Of a DNA stretch of 64,000 nucleotides, positions 23,451 through 32,586 are shown piece by piece (the first letter of the stretch is position 1; each line of letters opens with the position of its first letter). This DNA is from Setomelanomma holmii (lineage: Eukaryota > Ascomycota > Dothideomycetes > Pleosporales > Phaeosphaeriaceae), in the NCBI GenBank assembly GCA_010015745.1, contig ML978275.1, positions 29,724 to 93,723 of the forward strand. Reading direction: 5' to 3'. The notes under the pieces are model-generated. The model was not told where the DNA came from. It ran no database searches and worked only from the letters and a program-made list of their open reading frames with translations. Both the position numbers and the translations under genes were made by a program.

Positions 23451-24068
23451 ATGTCTCAAGCAGCAATAACTACTACCACCTCGCCTGCGGCAAACGGCAT
23501 ACCTCACGCCATCAAATCCTTCACCAAACCCATCATCACCACCTCGTCCCGCGAGACCGTTCTTCCCCCGACACCGTCCTCCACCATCCCAGCCTGGGTC
23601 CAACCAGACCTCACCCGCCTTCTCCGCGTTGAACGTAACCCAGGCTCCTTCGCCAGCCGCTCCATCTCCCTCGTCACGCTTCCTCCTTACGCCATCTTCG
23701 CACGCATCAGCAACCCCACACCCGCAACCGTCGCATACTCGTCCGTCCAAGCCAGTCGCGATCTTCACATCGAATTGAACTGCGACCTCGTGTATGTGAA
23801 CCATAGCTGCGATCCGAGCTTGGTGTTCGATATGCAGCGCTGGGAAGTGAGGGTAGGTGAGAAGGGAATTAAGGAGGGGGAGGAGTTGACATTTTTCTAT
23901 CCGAGTACCGAGTGGGACATGGCGCAGCCGTTTGAGTGTCTTTGTGGGATGGAGAAGTGTGTGAGGAGGGTTACGGGGGCGAAGGATATGAGCAGGGATG
24001 TGTTGGGTGGGTATTGGTTGAGTGGGCATATTCAGGAGTTGCTTGAGGAGAAGGAGAGGGGGTTATGA
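23451..24068 (+). CDS. Small SET-domain protein
   Basis: Probable protein-lysine methyltransferase-like protein, 205 residues, single exon. The ATG at 23451 was preferred to upstream non-ATG codons. The C-terminal half has the SET core: VYVNHSCDPSLVFD (the NHS/C box that binds S-adenosylmethionine), GEELTFFYPSTEWDM (the E-L-T-x-x-Y box), followed by a Cys-containing tail FECLCGMEKC resembling a post-SET zinc cluster with three visible cysteines. The N-terminal SET half is short and poorly conserved, so this belongs to the compact fungal SET-like proteins whose activity is mostly untested. Base composition changes from C-rich to G-rich codons midway, without a frame break. Confidence 0.82.
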   Translation: MSQAAITTTTSPAANGIPHAIKSFTKPIITTSSRETVLPPTPSSTIPAWVQPDLTRLLRVERNPGSFASRSISLVTLPPYAIFARISNPTPATVAYSSVQASRDLHIELNCDLVYVNHSCDPSLVFDMQRWEVRVGEKGIKEGEELTFFYPSTEWDMAQPFECLCGMEKCVRRVTGAKDMSRDVLGGYWLSGHIQELLEEKERGL

Positions 24069-24566
24069 TCATGCATTGTGCTGATGAGCGTGAACGTTAT
24101 GCTGAGTGTTGTTATTGCAGACGTCAAGATTTGTGTTTGAGTGGTCTTTTGTGGAGCGTAGCTTCGTACACATCTCAACATGTGTCAAAAGCATTAACAT
24201 AAGAAGTTCGTAGGCATCAGGAAAAATACATCAGCATATTGCATAGGTTTTCACACCTATATTTCATTATCTAAGCATCTCAAGTAGGGCCACCAATGTA
24301 AGCTTACTCTTCAGCTCAACTGTCTCGTCAAAGCATCGTGGTGGGGGCGGGGTAAACATGTCGTCGATCCACACTGCCCTACCGGACCCCTGCACTAGGT
24401 ACTCGGCAGTTACATTGCGCACCGAACATGCATGCTTCCATCCACATAGCGCTGATCACAAGGTACTCATGATATCTACATACAATACCAAAAACTTCCT
24501 CCCTATCCTTTCCTCGTTACGTGTCTTGCTCCTTCTCACATCTTCCCTCTACAATCACATCTCATC
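24069..24566. other. Intergenic, SET gene 3' end and F-box gene promoter
   Basis: About 500 bases, AT-richer than its surroundings; no gene seen. Confidence 0.55.
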
Positions 24567-25100
24567 ATGAGGTCTTCCACTCCTCCACCCTCTAGTACTC
24601 GCCCTTCCAACCCATCTCTCCAATTCCTCCCCGAGGAACTCCTAGATCGTATCTTGTACTTCACCGATGATGCCACAATCCACGCCCTAACACTCGTTTC
24701 AAAAACCCTAAATCGCATCGCAACTCCATATCTCTACACACACATCACCCTCACCCCATCCTCCCTGCCCTATCTTCGTCCGCTCGCCGTACTCCTCTGG
24801 ACATCAACTAAGCACGCGTCCCTCGTCCAGTCCTTTTCTGTTCGAAAAGCCTACGGGCAGAATTTACTTCCGTGGCCCGATCATCCGGGAGTCGATTTAG
24901 AGGCGGTGATTAGGAGCCAGGTGAACAGGTATGTGGAGATGAGCGAGAGGGATAAGTGGTTCAAGAGAGTGAGGATCGAGGGCGAGGTTGTGGGTGTGTG
25001 TAGTTTGTTGTTGAGGGGGTTGGAGGGATGTGAGAGGATGGAGTTTGATGGGTGGAGTTTGGTGGATCCGAGGAGGGAGAGGGATGGGGAGGTGCAGTGA
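24567..25100 (+). CDS. F-box-like protein
   Basis: 177 residues, single exon. The N-terminus after a Pro/Ser-rich lead (residues 1-18) reads LQFLPEELLDRILYFTDDAT then LVSKTLNRIATPYLYTHITL, which matches the F-box: L-P-E-E-L-L start, central D-x-x-x-L-x-x-L and the terminal P-x-L-Y. F-box proteins link substrates to SCF ubiquitin ligases through Skp1. The remaining sequence has no recognisable repeat domain and is short, so the substrate side is minimal or the gene is truncated. As with the preceding gene, codons shift from C-rich to G-rich along the frame. Confidence 0.72.
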   Translation: MRSSTPPPSSTRPSNPSLQFLPEELLDRILYFTDDATIHALTLVSKTLNRIATPYLYTHITLTPSSLPYLRPLAVLLWTSTKHASLVQSFSVRKAYGQNLLPWPDHPGVDLEAVIRSQVNRYVEMSERDKWFKRVRIEGEVVGVCSLLLRGLEGCERMEFDGWSLVDPRRERDGEVQ

Positions 25101-25438
25101 AGGGATGTTGGAGGATGCCATAACTTTCCTGGCGCAAAATCGATGTCGTATCGCGGAACGAGTCTTGACTAGAGTGAACTCGCCCGCATCGATTGAATGC
25201 AAGTTGCCGCATGTTGGGGTCGAAGGGCCATCGACGACTCATCAAAATTGACTTTCGAGGCAAGAAGTAGGAGTGAAAGCACCAAGAGGAGCAAGCCAGG
25301 ACTAGTATGATAGACCAGCAAGTATGACTGGTCGGGTAGCAAACGACTAGTCCGCGCTCCCCTTCGATAAGTTTCTCCGCAGCTCTCTCCCACAATCATT
25401 ACAGCGATCCAGAAACATCAACTGGACCAGCTCCAAAC
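25101..25438. other. Intergenic, 338 bases
   Basis: Promoter of the UBA-like gene; nothing else recognised. Confidence 0.5.
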
Positions 25439-27243
25439 ATGGCGCCCTCGCCAGACAACACACTCCTTGTAAGCAAGTTCTCCTTACTCTGGATAGACGA
25501 TCGCTGATAGATTTGCTAGATGAACGACCTGCAAATCTCGAGAACGACGGCGAAGAAGTTGCTCAGATCTGCTGGTGGAGACGTCGAACAGGCAATGGAG
25601 AACGCATTCCATGCCCCGAACTCACCTAAACGAATTTCAGCCACGACGGTACCATCGATGGTGCTGAAGAAACCGCTCAGAGCTGCTGGTGGAGATATTG
25701 AGAAAGCGACGGAGAAACCAACTCATACCTCGATATCACCCACGCCTATTACACCCACGAGAATGGCATCGACAACGAAGGCCGGCAAGACATCTGATCC
25801 ACATCCTTGGCCTCCTTCCAAGGTTTCTAGCGTCGATGGAGACCTTACCTTTCTCAGATCTGGAGTGAAGGCGCAGCGCGAAGCGATTTTCGGGCAAGAT
25901 GCTGCGACGAGGCCGCCGACGACGACAAGAAAGAAAGAAAGGTTCACATCCTATCTGAGGCGGATGGGTATGAAACCTGGTGCTGGAGAAATGGATTCTC
26001 AGGACGCTCCGCTCCGAAAGCTGTTAGCTGAGAAGCTTGGAACGGAAGCTATCAATGCTTGGAAAGAGCCACGCAAACCAGGCCTAATCCGTAACATGGG
26101 CTCTTGCAAGACCATGTATCTTACCCCGCAAACCGCAAGGAAATTCGAACAACGAAGAAGAGAATATGATGAAGACTTAGTCCCATACACCAAAGTCCAA
26201 ACACTTTTGAGACACGCGATACTCCGACAGAATACGAGAAAGTGGAGTTTGCGCTGAGGACTCAGCAGACGCTGGCTGAGTCCCCCGGTTTGGACGCCGT
26301 GGCAGAGGATGCCACCGACGCGCAACTTGAGGCACAGGTGGACTTCAATAAGATGTTTAAAAAGGAATGGGCGGAAACTCTAAAGACTACCGAGACCGCG
26401 AGTCTTATGGGCCTTCCTGGGGATATGTCTAGTTGGGACACACTTCTTCAGCCAGCTGTATCAGCACCAGCTCCGCCGAACCTCATTTCTTCAGCACCCA
26501 CACATGTGGACGCTGCCTTGAAAGAGTCTAAGGCCCACCCTGCGCCCGATACTACGATTGTTTCTTCTGCTCAGCCTCGCTCCGACACTTTTGCGACTGC
26601 CCCTAAGCCATTAGTTCAAGTATCTGCTGCCACGGACAAAGGTCTCATCTATCTGAGCACTACCAATCCTATCAGTCAGCACATGAACGAGCATATCAAG
26701 GAATCATGGGAACAAGAGGTCGGGAAGCTTTCTAAACAATCAGCATCGCCAACACCAGCACCATCAACTCGTTCTCGGCCGTCTGCTTTGGAACCAACAC
26801 CGGCACGTCCAGCTCCATACAAATCGATCTACTCTCCACCAACACCCGTACAGCCTCTTCGGGCCCCTGCACCCGACACCACAATTCCATCTACAACCTA
26901 CACTTTGTTTCAGAGCATCTCGATGGCCGACACACGCGAGGAGACCGAGGAGACTTTCGACACCCTAGAAGCCGCGAAAGAAGAAATTACCAGCCTCGGA
27001 AAACTCCACTGCCGTGTAAAATGGAGGAAGACCGAGCAGGGCAAACTGGTAAGGGTGGTTCCATCGTACTCGCAACCCAAGGATGCTCGGGGTATGGGAT
27101 TCGGAATTACAGATAATGGCAAGGCGGGGAGGTGGGAGGTCAAGGTGTGGATCAATATCAATAACGGAGAAGAGAAGAAGGAGAATGTCCAGGTGAGAGA
27201 TAAGGAGAAAGTGGATAAGGGTGAGGTGGCAGGAAAAAGCTGA
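25439..27243 (+). CDS. UBA-like hypothetical protein with an internal frame break
   Basis: Start at 25439; exon 1 (25439-25468) encodes MAPSPDNTLL, a 51-base intron (GTAAGC donor) follows, and exon 2 begins at 25520. Residues 11-42 (LQISRTTAKKLLRSAGGDVE, then QAMENAF) resemble a UBA/NAC-type ubiquitin-binding helix bundle, and a second partial copy (KKPLRAAGGDIEKATEK) follows. The frame runs to TGA at 26257, but convincing coding sequence continues in another frame from about 26215 (DTPTEYEKVEFALRTQQ) to TGA at 27243. That part includes a Pro/Thr-rich linker and a folded-looking C-terminus (LHCRVKWRKTEQGKLVRVV). The two halves fit as one protein with a one-base discontinuity; a cryptic intron or sequencing indel is also possible. 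Function unknown beyond likely ubiquitin binding. Confidence 0.6.
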
Positions 27244-27271
27244 AGTCGTCAGGGGTTTGAAAACGGAGAAG

Positions 27272-27370
27272 ATGGAGATTAAGGTATGGATTGATTATTT
27301 GAGGAACGGCGAAAGAAAACGGCAAGGACAAGAAACTGGATGGCGAAAAGGAGGTGAACACGGGGAATAG
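27272..27370 (+). repeat. Degenerate second copy of the upstream gene's C-terminal coding segment
   Basis: Just after the stop at 27243, this stretch reads MEIKVWIDYLRNGERKR, which parallels WEVKVWININNGEEKK encoded at about 27134-27181. It lies in a different frame and ends at TAG near 27370. It looks like a decayed tandem duplication of the gene's 3' end. Confidence 0.5.
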
Positions 27371-28505
27371 GTCGAAAGTACCTTGCACAGCCAAGTCCTC
27401 ACGTTGAGTTGTATCTCTTGAGTCTGGAAGAAACCGGGGCATAGCCACGCTCAAGAGGACGATTACGAAAGTACATTTCACGACCGACGGATACCTGTAA
27501 AGCGTAAGAATAACGTTAAACATTCGTGTTCCCCGAACCTATAAAGTCCAAAATAGCACTCCAGCACATCCCTCCTCAACTCACACACTCACTGTCGCCT
27601 CAAGCTCACTATTTTTGACTTCCACACTTAGCTCTTCGCGTGCGGCGGTCAACACATCCAAGGCAGTATTAACTGCACCACCTGGCGTCACGGCGTCACG
27701 GCGTCGCGATCGGCGGTGCAGCCCTCACGCTGTCGTTGCTGGGCCCAGCGGGCGCAGAGAAGTCTTAAGGGTATGTGAACTTTGGCGTTGTCATCGGGTT
27801 GGAGACTGGACATGGTCGTGAAACGGTGGAGGGAGCGTTTGGGAATTGCTGGAGACGTCATTGTGCGATCTTTGAGTGCTTTGGGGCTTGCTGGGCTGAG
27901 CTTGCTGCTGGGTCATGGGATGGGGTGCTTGATTTTGGAAGAGAGTCCAAGGAGGTATGATTGCGCTGTCAAAGTTTCCGGGATGGACATGTAGACCAAT
28001 CATTTCTCAGCTGTCATGGCGGTGTGCATGTCGTATATGCTCGGGCGTGGTACAGCTGTCGTGTGAACATTAGGTCGTGGGTCATATCTTCTTTGGAGTG
28101 AAATGACATGGTTTGCCACCGAAAATTACGATGCGTGAGGCTTGAAAGATCTGGCGGAACACTTTGTTATTGTCGTGGCTGCCTTGGAATTACGAACGGT
28201 GGTAGTGGAATGGGATAGAGAATACAACGAAGCTAGTGACGGTCCATGGCTATGTTGTCAGAAGTGGGGTGCATTCCGACGCATTTAGGCCCAAGTCGAC
28301 GTCGAAATGCTAGTTTTGATGATAAGATTGATTGGGGCCCAATACACAAACATAGCACAACCCATTCTGAGCACTTTGTTCTTCTTGCCCTCTTATTCTC
28401 TATCATGACTTGCCGTATGGATCGCCCGGTTTTCGCGCATACACAACGATTCTGCTTTCACATTAGCCACGCCTATGATAGCCATTCGATCGAGAGAAGA
28501 AGAAC
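27371..28505. other. Intergenic, 1.1 kb
   Basis: No recognisable gene. Contains a Ser/Ala/Val-coding small frame (27615-27821 plus) without domain match and the 3' region of the methyltransferase gene. Confidence 0.5.
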
Positions 28506-29689
28506 TTACACGGGCCAATAAGTATGACATCCGGGATCCTTCAATTCGCTCCTAACCTTCGCCAGCAGAATTTTCAACTCATCCAAACTCCACCCCGCAT
28601 AAAACGTATACAATCTCAAACTCAGCCCTTCAATGCCCTCCAACATCGCACTCAACTGTAGCAGCCCCGCGTTCCTCAGCCTCTTATCGCGCGCCCACGG
28701 TCCAATAGGGAGCTTGTACTCAAGGACTTGGCAGTCGACGAAGCCGGCGCGGGCGAGGCTGGATGTTAAGAAGGAGACGCTGGTGCGGAGGTTCAGGCCG
28801 GCCTTTTTACCGGCGAGACCTTGCTCGGCGCACCAGGTTATGAAGGAGGTGCCCGGGTTGCGCGAGGTGGGTTGGACGATGCCCATGTAGTCCATTTCTT
28901 GGAGCTCGATGTAGCCGCCTGGTTTGGTGTGGCTGGGGGAAGTCAGCATGGGCACAGACATGTATGGGAAAGAATATGTACCGAAATGCTTGTGAGAAGA
29001 GCTTGTCCCAGTCTGGGTGTGTGTTGTTAGATGAGTGATGATTTTGGTGAGAGGGCATGGTACCTCTTATGCAACCTGTCATGGTGCGCATGTGTACTAG
29101 GTCGAAGAAGTCCTCGTCCCATGTCCATAAGTCTTCTGCGTTGTCAATCTCGAATTTGACGTTTGGTGGTACCCTGCATATACTTATCAGCACGTCGCAT
29201 CTCTTCTCATCGATTCACATACCAGTTCGGTTGTATTGGACTCAGATCCGTTGCAGTCACTGTGCTATTAGCCTGTGCCCCTAGTCACGTGGAGCGATTG
29301 AACACACCCGTTGCGCCGGGATATTGCTCGCCCGCATCCATCGCCCATATGCCTGTCCCAGTTCCAATGTCGAGGATTTCCTGCGGGTCCTTCAAAGGTG
29401 CGAACACCACCCGGTCACTAAAGACCATTTGGAGAGATGCATATTTAATATCTAGACGGTCCTGTTCTTGTTCATCATCTGGAAACATGTAGATCCCATC
29501 TTGGTACGCATGGTACCGTCTTCCATTCTCATAGCGCCCTCGCATGATACTCGAGGTAAGCGATGCAGTCTCTGATGCGACGTCCCCGTACGCGGAGTCT
29601 GCATCATCAGATGCTGGATCGACTGTGTCGCCACCTGGCGCGGTTTGCAGCACAATGTGTGGTTCGTCTTGACTTTCATTCGTCGACAT
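28506..29689 (-). CDS. LaeA-like SAM-dependent methyltransferase
   Basis: Class I methyltransferase of the fungal LaeA-like group; members act in secondary metabolism either as regulators or as small-molecule tailoring enzymes. Five exons (29308-29689, 29223-29259, 29064-29173, 28982-29012, 28506-28932; introns 48-51 bases) join in frame to 328 residues. After a Ser/Asp-rich N-terminus comes YQDGIYMFPDDEQEQDRLDI, the family's lead-in, then SAM motif I EILDIGTGTGIWAMDAGEQY, motif II VTATDLSPIQPNWVPPNVKF, EIDNAEDLW and FDLVHMRTMTGCI, WDKLFSQAFRHTKPGGYIELQEMD (post-I helix and GGY). Two exons are only 31 and 37 bases, so automated gene calls may miss them. It is divergent from a FAD monooxygenase, which suggests a shared pathway (inference). 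Confidence 0.92.
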
Positions 29690-30710
29690 GACTGCTCGCT
29701 TGTTGGAGTGTGCTCCACCTGCTACACGCTTGATGAAGTCGATTCTGGACTATGCACTCGGCTCTTGTACCCGAATCAGCCGAGCTCTTTGCAACCCAAC
29801 TCTGTTCCTGCCACTTTCAGTCAATTACGCGGTCCACGGTGGGTGTTAGTTGTGCTAACGCAATTGTTGTAAAGTTATGTGAGATGGAGATGAGCAGTCC
29901 TTGGAGGGTCGTGGAGTCTCGCCCGTCTCCGCACAGAACTAACGTCCAGACCCGGTCCATATCTTGACGTGCTCAAGCAAGCACGCGACGGGCCAGGATA
30001 CGAGGGCCCGTTAGTCGCTTGAAGGCGCATAAGAGGCGAATGGACGGGCCAACCGCGAATGTCTCGACGTTCCAGTAAATTGGCGCCTACAGTGCAGAAC
30101 GAAAAGATTGTCTTGCGTGGCGTGAGGCAGAGGCGCTTGGGTGCGTGCGCCCGAGAGCGTTTCCTGTGAACCAACATCGAAAGCAGCCTTTACGAGACAG
30201 ATTTGGTATGCGATGCGATAAGGATCTGGTTACAAGCACGAGACGGGTCGGCGATTGAGAAGAAAGCCGTTGTTGCAAGCAAATATGACGCCAATCTTCG
30301 TGTCACAAAGGACGGTTGCTTGCCGTGACTTTAATATGACCAGGGCAGCAGCTGTGCCACACGATTGCATACATCTCGCATGCCATGTCACACAGCATCT
30401 GAACCTGACCATCGGTCCCAGCTCCACTGCGCATCGCTCGAACGGTATCAACACGTCTCGATCTCCAAATCTGCCGAGCCGTCACGGTTGGACCCCGCGG
30501 CACGATGAGCGGAACACCCCACCAAAACATCGAACTGCGCATGCCACAAAGGCACGCTAGCCTCATACCATGGAGCTCTAACACCCTTGGCCGCTGCATG
30601 GCCATTTGGAAGCGACAAGCGACACCATGTCTTCTACTGCGCAGGGAAAAGTCTTGTAGAGACACTACGTTGCGCATCTACAGCCTTGACTCGGCTGCAA
30701 CCTCTGCAAC
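29690..30710. promoter_or_regulatory. Divergent promoter between LaeA-like methyltransferase and FAD monooxygenase
   Basis: 1.02 kb between opposing start codons. GACGGGCCA occurs at 29987-29995 and 30043-30051, with an inverted GGCCCGTT at 30005-30012: three copies of ACGGGCC within 65 bases, about 300 bases from the methyltransferase start. No gene seen; the open frames here are shadows without domains. Confidence 0.45.
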
Positions 30711-32106
30711 ATGACGAACAATGGCACAAAGGACATGCACGTCCTGATAGTGGGAGCTGGTACGTGCCATTGCGGATGTAGACGGGCAGTCGAGCTTCCA
30801 TGAGCTGATCAATTGCCAGGAACAAGTGGCCTACTCATCGCGCAAGGCTTGAAGAAGGTGACCAGCCAGCCTTAACTCTCCCTGCCATCATTCCTAACAC
30901 TACCTAGGCTTCAGTCCCCTTTACCATCTTCGAGTCCGAAAGCACCAGCACATATCAAACCCGTCCGCGAGAATGGGGCATGACCCTGCACTGGGGCAGC
31001 TCCCACATCCAGTCCTGCCTCCCCGATGACCTCGTCGCCCGCTTCAGCGAAGCCTACGCCGATCCAGCGCAAGACCCAAACGCAACCACCGGTTTGCCCA
31101 TCTACAATGGCAAGACAGGCGAGATCATCATGGAGATGGCCGCCGACAAGCCATGTCGCGTCAGTCGCAAGAAGATGCGCAATTTGTTCAGCGAAGGGCT
31201 CGACGTACAATACGGCAAGGAGCTCAAGAGCGCCGAGGTGGGCATGAACGGCAAGGTCAAGATTGAATTCGCAGATGGCACGAGTGCGACAGGCGAGGTG
31301 CTTGTTGGCTGCGACGGGGCAAAGTCGCGCGTCCGGACAAGCATATGTGGGCCTGAAGTCGCAAAGTTGACAGACGTACCCGTCAGCATGTTTAATTTCC
31401 CGTACAAGTTTGATGCAGAGCTGGCAAAGAGAATACGTGATATGAACAAGCTCTTCATAACGAGCATACATCCGGACCATGGGACTATGTTTTGGCTATC
31501 AAGTACGTCTTCTCCCCGTCTCTTGACTTCACAGCCAACACCAAAGCAGTCCAAGACGTACCCGACCCCAACAACCCTTCAACTTGGACCTTTCAGGTCC
31601 TACAGTCCTGGGTCGACGACACAGTCCCCAGCTCCGTCGACCTATCAACCTTCGGAGGCCGCATGGCTTTCTTTAAACAGCGCTCCGAAGAATGGGCCGA
31701 GCCATGGCGTTCTGCTGGCCGCGCCGTAGCCGCAGATACCAAGCTGCCCCTCGACAAAGGCACGTACTGGGAGAAGAGCACGAAGTGGGATAATCGGGCT
31801 GGACGCATGACGCTGTGTGGTGATGCGGCGCATCCTATGACGCCGCATCGGGGTCAGGGGCTAAATAATGCGTTGCAGGATTCTGCGAATTTCGTGGCTG
31901 CGATTGGAAAAGTACAAAGCGGCAAGAAGAGTTTACAGGAAGCGGTGGAAGAGTACGATGCAGAAGTGCTGGAGAGGGGAACACTGGAGATGCAGATTAG
32001 TCTCAAACAGACGCTGTTTGTACATAATTGGGAGACGTTAATGCAGAGTCCGATGGTGAAGATGGGCATGCACCAGGCGAAGAAGGAGCACGCGGTGGGG
32101 GCGTGA
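30711..32106 (+). CDS. FAD-dependent monooxygenase
   Basis: Flavoprotein hydroxylase of the aromatic-ring/UbiH-like family; substrate unknown. Exons 30711-30759, 30820-30857, 30908-31502 and 31550-32106 give 412 residues. The first junction rebuilds the dinucleotide-binding motif VLIVGAGTSGLLIAQGL, which no single open frame shows. The third intron is 47 bases; the nearer acceptor would leave only 32, so I took the one restoring FWLSIQDVPDPNNPSTW. Later motifs: REWGMTLHWG, CDGAKSRVR (the DG motif), and LCGDAAHPMTPHRGQGLNNALQD (the GD motif contacting FAD). Length is normal for short salicylate-hydroxylase-like fungal enzymes. No signal peptide. Divergent from the LaeA-like methyltransferase. 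Confidence 0.9.
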
Positions 32107-32586
32107 GGTCGGACGGGAGGCATGGGACGGGAGCCCTTACGATGGAGACTTGACAGTAAAAGCAGCTCCAAAGAAAAGCACTATCAAAGACATGTAGCCC
32201 ATACCCGCCCCAGTCACGCTTTCATATGCACACCATATTTCTCATCAAGCAGACTTCGATGGTGCTCGATGCCGTCATATCCGTGGTGTCGCAATGCCGG
32301 TGATGCCATGCTTCCAAGATTCGCCACTCAGCGCCAAGTAGCGCCCAGCGCTCGGCCACGTCAGGCAAGAAATCAACAGCCGTCGCCGTAGCAACCAACG
32401 AGCCGCGCAGCCTCACCCGCAGCGGACGTGAATGTACATATTCGCTACCGGATTTTAATGTCTCTAGGCGCAACTATTGTATCATGGATATACGGCTTAT
32501 CTCATCTTGATCTTCGAGACATCACACCACATTCCAACCCCGCATTCCTGGACCACGCATCGCCACATTGCTGAACCCTCGAGCTG
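32107..32586. other. Intergenic, exgD promoter
   Basis: 480 bases, no gene recognised. Confidence 0.55.

Noticed and set aside
31503..31534. 32-base intron in the FAD monooxygenase
   Set aside because: Too short; the next acceptor gives a 47-base intron and restores the expected family sequence.
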